NCBI RefSeq assembly: GCF_034351645.1
Contig: NZ_CP133782.1
Location: 625,001 to 689,000, forward strand
Direction: 5' to 3'
Length of the DNA stretch: 64,000 bases
DNA from: Pseudomonas sp. DC1.2
Lineage (GTDB): Bacteria > Pseudomonadota > Gammaproteobacteria > Pseudomonadales > Pseudomonadaceae
Each line of letters opens with the position of its first letter. Within the stretch, counting starts at the first letter, position 1. Shown here piece by piece: positions 29,720-38,515 of this stretch. The position numbers and the translations under genes were made by a program. Under the pieces are notes generated by a model. That model worked only from the letters and a program-made list of their open reading frames with translations. It searched no databases and had not been told where the DNA came from.

Positions 29720-32466
29720 ACGTCCAGGATAATCGGCAACTCGATACAGAACCGGGCACCCTCGGTCGAGTTCGAAACACTCAAACGTCCACCCATGTTC
29801 TCGACGATGCCATAGCTCACCGATAACCCCAAACCCGTGCCGACACCCACCGGTTTGGTGGTGAAAAACGGTTCGAAAATTCGCTCCAGCAAACGTGCAT
29901 CGATGCCGCCGCCATTGTCCTCGACCCACAGCCGGACATAACGTTCGTCGCGCTCGGCGTAGAGCGAAATCCACGGTTTTAACTCATGGTCGGTCTCGCG
30001 TTTGCTTAGCAACGCGTCACGGGCGTTGACCATCAAATTGATCAGCACCTGTTCGAGTTGATCCACGTAACCTCGCACGTGGACTGTAAAACCGATCTCG
30101 CTGACCCGTAAATCCACGCCTTTACCGCGCATGCCTTCGGCTAGCAACGACAGCGTGCCTTCGATCGCATCGGCCGGGTTGAACGGGTGCTGTTCTATTT
30201 CCGAGCGACGACCGAATACCCGCATGTGGTCCACCACACGGGCGGCGCGCTGTACCTGCGCGTCGATACGGTTGAGTTTTTCGGTCAGGTAATCGATTTG
30301 TATATCGCCATTGCCGAGGCGCTTAAGCACATTGACGATGGCCATGCGCATCACGTTCAGAGGCTGGTTGATTTCATGCGCCAAGCCTGTGGCCATTTCG
30401 CCCAGGGTGGCCATTTTCGCGCTTTGCGTGAGTTGTTGCTGGGAACGCCGAACCTCCGTGTTGTCGCGGCCCACCGCTTGCACTTCTACCAATTGCCCTT
30501 GTTCGTCGAACACCCCGCGATCTGACCAGACCCACCATGCATGTTCGCGGCCGGGTAATTGCAGGCTGATTTCTGCCGTGTTGACCGGCCGTTCCGGGCT
30601 GAGCTGGTGGATCCGCTGGACAAAGGCTTCGCGCTGCTCATCGGACATCCAGCTGCCCAAGTTGACCCCAGGCAGTTGCTCCGGCGCGCACTCCATATAC
30701 GTTGCCAAGGGCCGGTTGCCGAAGGTCAGTGTCAGGTCAGGCCGGTAGCGGCAAATCATTGCAGGGGAATCTTCGACGAGCATTCGATAACGCTCTTCGC
30801 TGTGCTTCACCTGCTCGGCGGCCAGGGTCGCTTCCGTGACGTCAAGCCATAGGCCGACAGCTTCCACCGGCAGCCCGAGGTCGTCGCGCAGCAGCTTGGC
30901 TTCGTCCAGTAACCAGTGGTAATCGCCATGGCTGTCGAGCAGGCGATAGCGGGCGCGCACTGTGCCTTCGCGCAGCAGTTGCCGGGTGCGTTCGAAATAG
31001 CGGTCGCGGTCGTCAGGGTGGACCCGCTGCGCCAGTGCTTGGGCATTGCAGTCGTTGAGGTTCCAGCCCAGCAATGGTTGAAGGCTGGCGCTGAAAAATG
31101 TCGGCAGCAGCGCACCTTCCACATAGCGCTGCACATAGATCACGGCCGGTGAACTGGCGATCAGGTTGTCCAGCCGGGCATGCGCGGCGGTGGCTTGCTG
31201 CTGCTGGTTCTTGATATCGCTGATGTCTAGCATGAACCCGACCAGTCGCCGGTGTTCGCCGGCACCGATCGCTTGTCCCTGCAACCTGTACCAGCGCGGG
31301 TTCTGTGCCGCGTCGCTGCGGTGCAGGCGCACGCACAGCGTCAACGCCTCGCCTTGTTCTTGCAAGGCCTTGAGCCGGCTGCGCAGTTCTTCACGATCGG
31401 TGGGATGGATCTGTAACAGCCAGTCGTCGAACGCCAGCCTGGGATTGTTCAAGGCCAAGGCGCTGGCCAGAGACGGCGCCAGCAACACTTCGTCACTGAC
31501 ATCGAAGGCCTCCCACCAGCCGGTGCCCAGCAGTGCTTGCAACGACTCCATGCGCTCCAGTTGCAGATGATGCTGTTGTTCACGCAAGCGACTGAGCAAA
31601 GGACTGGCCAGCGCACTCACCAGCATCAGCCAGTCGCGATCACTCAGGCCAGGCGCAGGCTCCTGCACCGGATAAAAACCGCACAGCAACCATGCGGCGA
31701 CGCCTCGATCATCGCTGTACGGCACGGCGAAACCCTCGGCGTTGCCGAAGATCGCCTGCACGCGCAGGTGTTCATTCAGGCCATGACGGGCTCCGAGGTG
31801 CTGGAGAGTGGTGCCGTTCAGGCTGTCCAGGCTTGTACCCAATCGTTGGCCGTCCTGCCATAAAGACGGGGCGTCATGCGCATTGAACTGGCGGTAAATT
31901 TGCCAGCCCTGTTCCTGTTCGTCGAGCAACGCCAGGGCCACGCAGGGCAGGTGCCAGCGCTGGGCGATGGCGTGTAATTGTTCGCCGACGATCACTGGCA
32001 ATCGAGACAGACTACAGGCACGCAACTGCTCGCTGATCTGTCCGGCCATCCCTTGGCAGGCATCACGGCTGCGCGCCTGCTGGCGTTCGCGTAACAGGTC
32101 GGCGATGTCCATCAGTTGCAACAACCACCCTTGGGGCATGGGCTGAACCCAGCCTCGCAGGTGAAGCGTCTGGTCTCCCAGCCCGGAAAAGTCCAAGTCC
32201 AGCATCTGCCCCTGCCAATCGGCAGGCGGGCCTTCGAGCGGCAGCGTGCTGTGGGGCAACACATAGTGGTGTAGGTGCAACGGCTGTTCATGGGGCCCGT
32301 GTTGAGCCAGCAACAGGCGTAGCGGTCCGGCAATTTGCAACACATGGCCTTCGTGGTCCAACTGCACATGCAGGCCCATGGATTGCGCAGCGATATGTTC
32401 GGGCGGATCGGCGGCCAGGGGCGTGCGCTTGAGCAGGCGGCCGAAGAGGTTGTCACTGGATGTCAA
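29716..32466 (-). CDS. pprA: PprA-like PAS sensor histidine kinase
   Basis: The 916-residue cytoplasmic kinase has a GAF-like N-terminal part (about 150-280), three PAS regions (about 310-680), a HisKA segment with ATGLAHEINQPLNVMRMA (phospho-His) and an HATPase domain with NLMVNARDAL, VEDNGGGID, FEPFFTTK and GTGLGLS. No membrane helix is evident. Size and position beside a TadE/F gene, FppA and PprB match PprA, which with PprB controls type IVb pili in P. aeruginosa. It starts with TTG, overlapping the TGA of the upstream tadE/F gene (TTGA), so it is translationally coupled to a pseudopilin. Confidence 0.85.
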   Translation of the reverse strand: MTSSDNLFGRLLKRTPLAADPPEHIAAQSMGLHVQLDHEGHVLQIAGPLRLLLAQHGPHEQPLHLHHYVLPHSTLPLEGPPADWQGQMLDLDFSGLGDQTLHLRGWVQPMPQGWLLQLMDIADLLRERQQARSRDACQGMAGQISEQLRACSLSRLPVIVGEQLHAIAQRWHLPCVALALLDEQEQGWQIYRQFNAHDAPSLWQDGQRLGTSLDSLNGTTLQHLGARHGLNEHLRVQAIFGNAEGFAVPYSDDRGVAAWLLCGFYPVQEPAPGLSDRDWLMLVSALASPLLSRLREQQHHLQLERMESLQALLGTGWWEAFDVSDEVLLAPSLASALALNNPRLAFDDWLLQIHPTDREELRSRLKALQEQGEALTLCVRLHRSDAAQNPRWYRLQGQAIGAGEHRRLVGFMLDISDIKNQQQQATAAHARLDNLIASSPAVIYVQRYVEGALLPTFFSASLQPLLGWNLNDCNAQALAQRVHPDDRDRYFERTRQLLREGTVRARYRLLDSHGDYHWLLDEAKLLRDDLGLPVEAVGLWLDVTEATLAAEQVKHSEERYRMLVEDSPAMICRYRPDLTLTFGNRPLATYMECAPEQLPGVNLGSWMSDEQREAFVQRIHQLSPERPVNTAEISLQLPGREHAWWVWSDRGVFDEQGQLVEVQAVGRDNTEVRRSQQQLTQSAKMATLGEMATGLAHEINQPLNVMRMAIVNVLKRLGNGDIQIDYLTEKLNRIDAQVQRAARVVDHMRVFGRRSEIEQHPFNPADAIEGTLSLLAEGMRGKGVDLRVSEIGFTVHVRGYVDQLEQVLINLMVNARDALLSKRETDHELKPWISLYAERDERYVRLWVEDNGGGIDARLLERIFEPFFTTKPVGVGTGLGLSVSYGIVENMGGRLSVSNSTEGARFCIELPIILDV

Positions 32467-32909
32467 AATTGCATGCTCGATGTGGCGCTTAAGGTCGTCG
32501 GCAAGTTGGGTACGGTGCCTACCCCTGGCAATACCAGAAACGGGATGACTTGATTCAATTTGCTGGTGGGGTAATTCACGCTGACGGTCAGCGTACCGGT
32601 GGTGGTGCTGTAGGTCGTGGTTGTGTCAACGCCAATGACCAGGTTCAGGGGGGCGGGCATCCACGACAGTTGTTGTTGCAGCGCGGTGTTCGCGGTGTTG
32701 ACCAGGACCGTTTGATAGTTGGCGGTGGTCGGGTCCACCGCGACGCCGCGACGCACCGCCTCCGAAGTTGCCTCGTTGAAGGACTGCATCAGCAACAACG
32801 GCAGGCTGTAACTGACCAACCCATAAAACACGGCGAAAAAAATCACGAACACGAGGGCGAATTCAATCGCCACCGCGCCTTTTTGCGTTTTGGGGAGGCC
32901 TGCTTTCAT
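32463..32909 (-). CDS. TadE/TadF-like minor pseudopilin
   Basis: The 148-residue protein has the TadE pattern: KGAVAIEFALVFVIFFAVFYGLVSYSL, a prepilin-like membrane segment with the glutamate at position 5 of the mature form after Gly, then a variable periplasmic domain. It would be cleaved by FppA. The ATG at 32909 is favoured; a GTG at 32933 is also open. It lies upstream of, and overlaps, the kinase gene. I cannot separate TadE from TadF by sequence reading. Confidence 0.8.
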   Translation of the reverse strand: MKAGLPKTQKGAVAIEFALVFVIFFAVFYGLVSYSLPLLLMQSFNEATSEAVRRGVAVDPTTANYQTVLVNTANTALQQQLSWMPAPLNLVIGVDTTTTYSTTTGTLTVSVNYPTSKLNQVIPFLVLPGVGTVPNLPTTLSATSSMQF

Positions 32910-32984
32910 GAGTGCGTCTACCCTGACGGTCACTGTGTAATTTCAGCATAGAATCATTCAGCGAAAACGGACGGTTTTTAGCGG

Positions 32985-33455
32985 ATGCAGAGTTTTGTCC
33001 TATTGATCTGGCTGACGCTTTGCGCGGCACAGGATGCCCGTGAGCAGCACATCTCCAATGGGCTGACGCTGGGGGGCGCGGCGTTGGCGCTGGGCTATTT
33101 GTTGTGGACCGGCAACACGTGGCTGGGGGCTGAGGCACAGCAGGGTGGCTGGGCATTTTTGCTGGCGCTCGCCTTCACCTTGCCCGGCTATGCGATGAGG
33201 CGCATGGTAGCAGGGGATGTGAAATTAATGACAGCGTTAGCGCTCGCGACAGACGGTTATCACCTGCTGGGCGCGTTTATCGGCGCCGGCGTGGCCAGTA
33301 TTGTCTGGTTGCTACTGGCGCCAAAAGTCTGGCCTCATATTCATCAAGGGCTTAGAGCGCATGTTCAATATATGGAGCCTGATGTGTCAAAAAATCCGCC
33401 ATTTGCCCCGTTCGTGTGGGTGGGCACGCTGCTGAGCCTGGCTTGGATCCACTAG
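32985..33455 (+). CDS. fppA: Prepilin peptidase FppA
   Basis: The 156-residue membrane protein is a short A24-type aspartic prepilin peptidase without the N-terminal methylase domain. The two catalytic aspartates are in AAQDAREQHISN (about residue 17) and MVAGDVKLM (about residue 77; the GxGD-like motif). About four membrane helices are visible. It processes the Flp and pseudopilin precursors encoded nearby. It is divergent from the tadE/F-kinase pair across 75 bases. Confidence 0.9.
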   Translation: MQSFVLLIWLTLCAAQDAREQHISNGLTLGGAALALGYLLWTGNTWLGAEAQQGGWAFLLALAFTLPGYAMRRMVAGDVKLMTALALATDGYHLLGAFIGAGVASIVWLLLAPKVWPHIHQGLRAHVQYMEPDVSKNPPFAPFVWVGTLLSLAWIH

Positions 33456-33578
33456 TCGCCCAGCGCCACTGGTTCTATGTACATAGTCAAAAACTACGTC
33501 TACTTTCAAATGTTAGTTGTACAGCCCATGACGGTCGGTACAGGAAGGGTCAGCTTTGACTTGGGCATGGAGTAGCGA

Positions 33579-34367
33579 GTGAATAAAATCAGGTCTGCGG
33601 TGAAGGTTCTTGTGGTTGACGATCAGCCGCTGATTGTCGAAGAACTGTGTGAGTTTCTTGAAAGCAGCGGTTACCGCTGTGTTCCTTGTGAATCGAGCAA
33701 GCAGGCTGTCGAGCGTTTCAGCGAAGACCTGGACATTGGGTTGGTGCTGTGCGATCTGCACATGCCAGGTCTGGACGGCATCCAGTTGGTTCAGGAGCTG
33801 CAGCGGCTGTCCGGCAAGCACCGGGCGTTCGAGGCCATCATGCTCACTGGCCGCGCCGACAAGCAGGATGTGATCAAGGCCCTGCGCGCGGGGATTGCCG
33901 ATTACTACCAAAAGCCGATTGACCTGGATGAGTTGCTTGAGGGGGTGCAGCGTCAGGAAATTGCCCTGCAGGAGCGGCAAAAAAATGTGGACTTGGGGCA
34001 TTTGAATCAGAAGTTGCAGTGCCTGTCCGACTCTATCGATGATCTTTATCAGGACCTCGACAAGGTTCGGCGCAGCCCCGTGGTCTCTTCCAGAGACCTT
34101 GCCGGTGACGGGCTCAGTGACGCTGATCGGGTGCAGATTCCGACGATTTTCAATCAGTTGTCCCCCAGGCAACTGGATGTGGCCCGCCTGGTGGGCAAGG
34201 GCTTGACCAATTATCAGATTGCTTGTGAGTTGGGCATTACCGAAAACACGGTGAAGCTTTATGTGTCGCAGGTGTTGCGGTTGACGCACATGCACAACCG
34301 CACGCAGTTAGCGTTGGCCTTGTCACCGAGCAATGCGGCTATTGGCCAGAAAGTGACCGCTCACTAG
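33579..34367 (+). CDS. pprB: PprB-like response regulator
   Basis: The 262-residue regulator has an N-terminal receiver (LVVDDQP, phospho-acceptor CDLHMPGLDG, MLTGRAD, QKPI) and a C-terminal LuxR-type helix-turn-helix (LSPRQLDVARLVGKGLTNYQIA and ITENTVKLYVSQVL). Start is a GTG at 33579 behind GGAG. PprB activates the Flp pilus genes and other surface adhesins in P. aeruginosa. It stands 123 bases after fppA and converges with the tad operon. It is the best candidate for binding the repeated sites in the flp promoter region. Confidence 0.88.
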   Translation: MNKIRSAVKVLVVDDQPLIVEELCEFLESSGYRCVPCESSKQAVERFSEDLDIGLVLCDLHMPGLDGIQLVQELQRLSGKHRAFEAIMLTGRADKQDVIKALRAGIADYYQKPIDLDELLEGVQRQEIALQERQKNVDLGHLNQKLQCLSDSIDDLYQDLDKVRRSPVVSSRDLAGDGLSDADRVQIPTIFNQLSPRQLDVARLVGKGLTNYQIACELGITENTVKLYVSQVLRLTHMHNRTQLALALSPSNAAIGQKVTAH

Positions 34368-34416
34368 GCTTTTCTTGAGGCTTGGCCGCGAAAACGGCCT
34401 CATCCCTAACGGCCGT

Positions 34417-34689
34417 CTATTTATTAGCGCCGATTTTCCCTGCGGCATCCGGGTCATAGAGGTCTGGGATTTCGTATCGGTACTTTTTCAGCCAACGCTG
34501 CAACGCTTGTTCGCGCTCGGCGGCGGTGGCGGTTTGCGGGGTGGAGGAGGCGGCCAAGTTGTGGCTTTGCAGTTGCAGCCAATCTTCGGTTTCCTGTTGC
34601 TGGGGCGACGAAGGGCCAGCATCGATGGCCTGGGCGGCCAACGGCAGACTCAACACGCTCAGGCAGCACGCGCCTTTGAAAGTGATCAT
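34417..34689 (-). CDS. DUF3613 small periplasmic protein
   Basis: The 90-residue protein has a signal peptide (GACCLSVLSLPLAAQA) and the DUF3613 pattern, including REQALQRWLKKYRYEIPDLYDPD. Homologues lie at this place in other Pseudomonas tad operons. The start at 34689 has a strong AAGGAGG site; the open frame seven codons upstream does not. It is the last gene of the rcpC-rcpA-tadZABCD run, 17 bases after tadD. Role unknown. Confidence 0.82.
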   Translation of the reverse strand: MITFKGACCLSVLSLPLAAQAIDAGPSSPQQQETEDWLQLQSHNLAASSTPQTATAAEREQALQRWLKKYRYEIPDLYDPDAAGKIGANK

Positions 34690-34706
34690 CGTAGCCTCCT
34701 TGACAC

Positions 34707-35429
34707 TCATTTCAGGGGTGAGGGTTGCGGCTCGGTGACGACAGCCACTTGAGCGCTGGCAACCGGTTTACGGGTATTGCCGGCTTTGAGTTTTTCGGCA
34801 CGGGCCTGAGCGTCGGTGAATTGCTCCGGGGTCAGGTGCGAGTGGCTGACGATTTCGGCAGCCTGCTGCCAATTGTTCTGATAGAGCAGCAACGTCACCA
34901 GGTTCAACGTCGCCAGTTGATCACTTTGCTTGAGTTCAATCGCGGTCAGAAATTCGAAGCGAGCGTCTTCAAGCCTCAGTTGGTTGAGGTACACGACCCC
35001 TAAGTCATTGCGGATTTTTCCGTCAGTCGGTGCCAGCCGTGCGGCACGTTGCAGGTGCGCCTGGGCCTGGCCAAAGTCGCCACGGGCGGCGAACAGTTGG
35101 CCCAGGCCCTGCTCGGCGTCGGCCGACAGGCAACTGCCGAGCAAGCTGCGGTACAACGGCTCAGCTTCACTGCGCCCCAGCAGGCGATAGACCTTGGCTT
35201 TGCGCAGGCGCACCTCGCTGAGGTCGTCGGGTAGGCTTTGCAGGTTGGCCAGGCTGGCGTGCAGTTTGCCGTCATTGGCCAGGTCATCGGCCAGGTTGAT
35301 GGCCAATTCCTGATCGGAACTTAATTTGCTGCAACTGCCAGGCGACAGCAGGGTCGTCCAGGGTGCTTGCCCATCCGTGGCGCAACCACCGAGCATTATC
35401 AGGCTGACGGCGACAATCAGTGCTTTCAT
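34707..35429 (-). CDS. tadD: TadD-like TPR lipoprotein
   Basis: The 240-residue protein has a lipobox (LGGC near residue 15) and tetratricopeptide repeats, visible as AEQGLGQLFAARGDFGQAQAH, KIRNDLGVVYLNQLRLEDA and similar helical pairs. TadD is an outer-membrane-associated lipoprotein that probably assists the secretin. The start at 35429 has a GGAGAG site; 52 further open codons upstream overlap tadC and are not plausible. Confidence 0.88.
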   Translation of the reverse strand: MKALIVAVSLIMLGGCATDGQAPWTTLLSPGSCSKLSSDQELAINLADDLANDGKLHASLANLQSLPDDLSEVRLRKAKVYRLLGRSEAEPLYRSLLGSCLSADAEQGLGQLFAARGDFGQAQAHLQRAARLAPTDGKIRNDLGVVYLNQLRLEDARFEFLTAIELKQSDQLATLNLVTLLLYQNNWQQAAEIVSHSHLTPEQFTDAQARAEKLKAGNTRKPVASAQVAVVTEPQPSPLK

Positions 35430-35452
35430 CAAACTCTCTCCATGACACAACG

Positions 35453-36337
35453 TCAGGGCGCGAACGCCCGAGTAATCGCAGTAAAACCAGGGCCTGCCAG
35501 CACAATCAATAAGGCTGGAAACAGAAACAGCATCATCACCACGGACATCTTGGCCGACATTTTTGAAATGTATTCCTGAAGGCACGTCAGGCGTCGGTCG
35601 TCGAGCAACTGCTTGAGTGCCAGCAAGGATTTCATCGCCCCGCCGCCTTGCTGAATCAGTTGCTGGAGGATCACGCAGGTATCGCTGAACTCATCCACCG
35701 CCAGTATCACCGAGGCTTTGTTCAACTCCTGGCCGAGCTCCAGGCCAGAGTCGACCCGCGCCAGAATCAGGCGCAACTCACTGGTCAGCTCCGGTAACAG
35801 TTTCTGCCCCTCGGTGCCGAGCACTCGCAACGCCTGCTCCACGGCCATGCCGGACTCGAAGAGAATGCGCAGCAGCGGGATGAAGGTCGAGACTTCCACC
35901 GCGATGATTTTCTGTCGCCGCCCCGAGGCATACGCCAACAGTCGCTTGGGCAACAGATAACCGGCGCCCGAGGCGAGCATGGGCACCAGCCAGCCGTGGG
36001 GCGCATGAGGGAAAAACACCTCTTGCAGAAACAGCCCCAACCCCAAGGCTAGCAACGGGGTGCTGACTTGGCAGGCGGCGTATAACGAGCGTTCGCGGGC
36101 GCGGCGCCAGCCCAGTCGGCTGAGCAGGGTTTGGGTTTCGCTGTCAATGCTGACCGAGCGTTGCCCGAACTTACTGCTCCCCAGGATCCGTAACCAATTG
36201 CCGAATCGATTTTCGCGTACCAGGTGACCTTGCAGGCGCAGGGTCACCTGGCGTACCCGACGTCGCGCTTGCAACCAGTCGCCGACCACCAGCAGCAAGG
36301 CTCCCAGAAACAGCAAGAGGCTGGCCAGAAGGACCAT
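35453..36337 (-). CDS. tadC: Tad inner-membrane platform protein TadC
   Basis: The 294-residue protein is a type II secretion F-domain (GspF-like) protein: an N-terminal membrane helix, a cytoplasmic region, FIPLLRILFESGMAVEQALRVLG, and two C-terminal helices ending in AITRAFAP. With TadB it forms the platform on which the TadA ATPase works. The start at 36337 lies one base after the tadB stop. Confidence 0.9.
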   Translation of the reverse strand: MVLLASLLLFLGALLLVVGDWLQARRRVRQVTLRLQGHLVRENRFGNWLRILGSSKFGQRSVSIDSETQTLLSRLGWRRARERSLYAACQVSTPLLALGLGLFLQEVFFPHAPHGWLVPMLASGAGYLLPKRLLAYASGRRQKIIAVEVSTFIPLLRILFESGMAVEQALRVLGTEGQKLLPELTSELRLILARVDSGLELGQELNKASVILAVDEFSDTCVILQQLIQQGGGAMKSLLALKQLLDDRRLTCLQEYISKMSAKMSVVMMLFLFPALLIVLAGPGFTAITRAFAP

Positions 36338-36338
36338 T

Positions 36339-37223
36339 TCACACGCTCCGCAACATGCGCCACAGCGCCAGACAGCCGAAGACCTGCAAGCACACAGCAG
36401 CGATGAGCATGGTCTGGCCTGCGGAGTCGTGCCACATGCCAAGCATGTAACCAGGGTTAGTCAGCATGAAGTAAGTGACCAAAATCAGCGGCAGTGACCC
36501 CAGCACCCAGGCGGTCATTCGTGTTTCCCCGGTCAAGGCGCGCAGTTGCCGCGCACCTTGGTCGCGTTCGCGGATCAGTTTGATCAGGTTCTCCAGCAAC
36601 TCGCTGGCGTTGCCGCCATAGCGATGATTGACCTTCAGGCCCAGGGCAAACATGCGCAGCTCGTCCTGTTCATAGAGTTCGGCAAAATCGTTCACCGCCT
36701 CCGGCAAGTTGACCCCCAGTTGCACATTACGCTGGACCCGGCCCATCGCTCTTTTCAGCGGATCATCGCTGGCGTCGATGCTGCCCATGACCGCGTCGGT
36801 CAGCGTGCGTCCGGACTTCAGGCTGCGCACCGTGTGATCGAGTAACGCCGGTAATTGCTCGATCATGCGCACGAGCCGTCGCTGATAGCGCCAGGCGATA
36901 TACAGGCGCAGCACCAGCGGCGGCGCGAGTAACAAGGCCAGCAGGCCGAGCCAGTCCGCCAGCATAAAACCGCTGATCATGCCCAGGCCCCACAGGCTCA
37001 GCCACAGCCAGAGGCGATCGGTTGGACGCCCCAGCCCTGCGCGTAAAAACATCCGTTCAAGGCCGGTCCATGAGGCCTTTTCAATCGCTTGCAGCGGTTG
37101 GCCTTCGGCCAGTCGATTGAGCACCCGTTCATTGCCGGTTTTGCGTAGCCCCTGCAAAAAAAGCCGGATCGACAGTCCCAACAGCATCAGGCATACCAGG
37201 ATCAGAATGATCGGGCCTAGCAT
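36339..37223 (-). CDS. tadB: Tad inner-membrane platform protein TadB
   Basis: The 294-residue protein has membrane helices near residues 3-22 and 85-125 and in the last 60 residues, around a GspF-like domain with IEQLPALLDHTVRSLKSGRTLTDAV and YGGNASELLENLIKLIRER. It pairs with TadC. It lies 17 bases after tadA. Confidence 0.9.
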   Translation of the reverse strand: MLGPIILILVCLMLLGLSIRLFLQGLRKTGNERVLNRLAEGQPLQAIEKASWTGLERMFLRAGLGRPTDRLWLWLSLWGLGMISGFMLADWLGLLALLLAPPLVLRLYIAWRYQRRLVRMIEQLPALLDHTVRSLKSGRTLTDAVMGSIDASDDPLKRAMGRVQRNVQLGVNLPEAVNDFAELYEQDELRMFALGLKVNHRYGGNASELLENLIKLIRERDQGARQLRALTGETRMTAWVLGSLPLILVTYFMLTNPGYMLGMWHDSAGQTMLIAAVCLQVFGCLALWRMLRSV

Positions 37224-37240
37224 GATGAGCGCCTCATGGT

Positions 37241-38515
37241 TCAGTCCAATCCCAGGCTGAGTTCTCGGCGCAACTTGTCGCCTGCCGGGTTGACCGCCTC
37301 GCGCATAAAGCCAAAGCCAGTACGTCGGTCGAGTCGAAACAGTGTGTTGGTGACATAGATGTCCTCGCGCACGCCGACCACCTCCACCACCTCGCTGACG
37401 CAGCGTCTGCCGTCGGGCAGGCGAGTCAATTGAATGATCACGTCCAGCGCGGCACAGACCATTTGTCGCAAGGTGCGTTCGGCCACGGTGCGCCCCGTCA
37501 GGCCGACCAGGGTTTCGAGGCGCAGCAGGGCGTCCTGGGCGTTGTTGGCGTGTACCGTACTCATCGAACCATCGTGGCCTGTGTTCATGGCCGTGAGTAC
37601 GTCGAGCACTTCGACGCCGCGAATCTCGCCAAGGATGATCCGGTCCGGGCGCATCCGCAGAGCGTTGCGAATCAAGTCGCTGGCTTTGACTTCGCCGTGG
37701 CCTTCGGCGTTGGGCGGGCGGGTCTCCAGGCGCACGACGTGCGGGTGGCCCAGTTGCAGTTCGGCGACGTCTTCGATGGTCACCAGCCGCTCGTTGGGGT
37801 TGATCAATTGGCTGAGAATATTCAGCAGCGTGGTTTTACCGGTACCGGTGCCACCGCTGATAAGGATGTTGCAGCGCTTGCCAACGGCCTCCTGGAGGAA
37901 TTCGAAAATCGCCAGGTCGATGGTTTGCATCGCCATCAGGTCACTGCTTTTGAGCATGTCCTTGCGAAACTTTCGAATTGACAGGCAAGGGCCATCAAGG
38001 GCAATCGGCGGAATAATCGCATTGACCCGGCTGCCGTCGGGCAGGCGCGCATCGACCATCGGCGAGGATTCGTCCAGCCGTCGCCCCAACGGCGCCAGGA
38101 TGCGCTGCATCACGCGCTCGACATGGTGGGCGTCGATGAAGCGCAAATCACTTTGATGCAGCACGCCGTCGCGCTCGACAAACACGCGGTGCGGGCCGTT
38201 GACCAGGATTTCAGTCACGGATGGATCACGCAGCAGCACTTCCAGTGGTCCGAAACCGGTGAGTTCGTCGACGATCTCTTCGGCCAGACGCTCCATTTCA
38301 TAGCGGGAAATCGCCAGGTGCAGGCGCGCGATGTACTCGGCGACCTTGTCGGTGACGAACTGCGCAAGTTGTTGGCGTGAACCCTCCAGCAGGTTTTTGC
38401 CGGACTCTTCGATGGCATCAATGATGTAGCGGTGCAGCACCAGTTTCAGGCCTTCATGGTCGGTGTTACCGATAGGGCCGCGCTGAGTGGCGCCGAAGAG
38501 TTTTTCGCTGCTCAT
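37241..38515 (-). CDS. tadA: Tad pilus ATPase TadA
   Basis: The 424-residue ATPase belongs to the CpaF/TadA branch of the secretion-ATPase family. The N-terminal domain (GPLEVLLRDPSVTEILVNGP) is followed by Walker A ISGGTGTGKTTLLN, the acidic ERLVTIEDVAELQL segment, the Walker B region LRMRPDRIILGEIRG and the histidine box STVHANNAQDAL. It powers Flp pilus assembly. Start overlaps the tadZ stop by four bases. Confidence 0.95.
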   Translation of the reverse strand: MSSEKLFGATQRGPIGNTDHEGLKLVLHRYIIDAIEESGKNLLEGSRQQLAQFVTDKVAEYIARLHLAISRYEMERLAEEIVDELTGFGPLEVLLRDPSVTEILVNGPHRVFVERDGVLHQSDLRFIDAHHVERVMQRILAPLGRRLDESSPMVDARLPDGSRVNAIIPPIALDGPCLSIRKFRKDMLKSSDLMAMQTIDLAIFEFLQEAVGKRCNILISGGTGTGKTTLLNILSQLINPNERLVTIEDVAELQLGHPHVVRLETRPPNAEGHGEVKASDLIRNALRMRPDRIILGEIRGVEVLDVLTAMNTGHDGSMSTVHANNAQDALLRLETLVGLTGRTVAERTLRQMVCAALDVIIQLTRLPDGRRCVSEVVEVVGVREDIYVTNTLFRLDRRTGFGFMREAVNPAGDKLRRELSLGLD

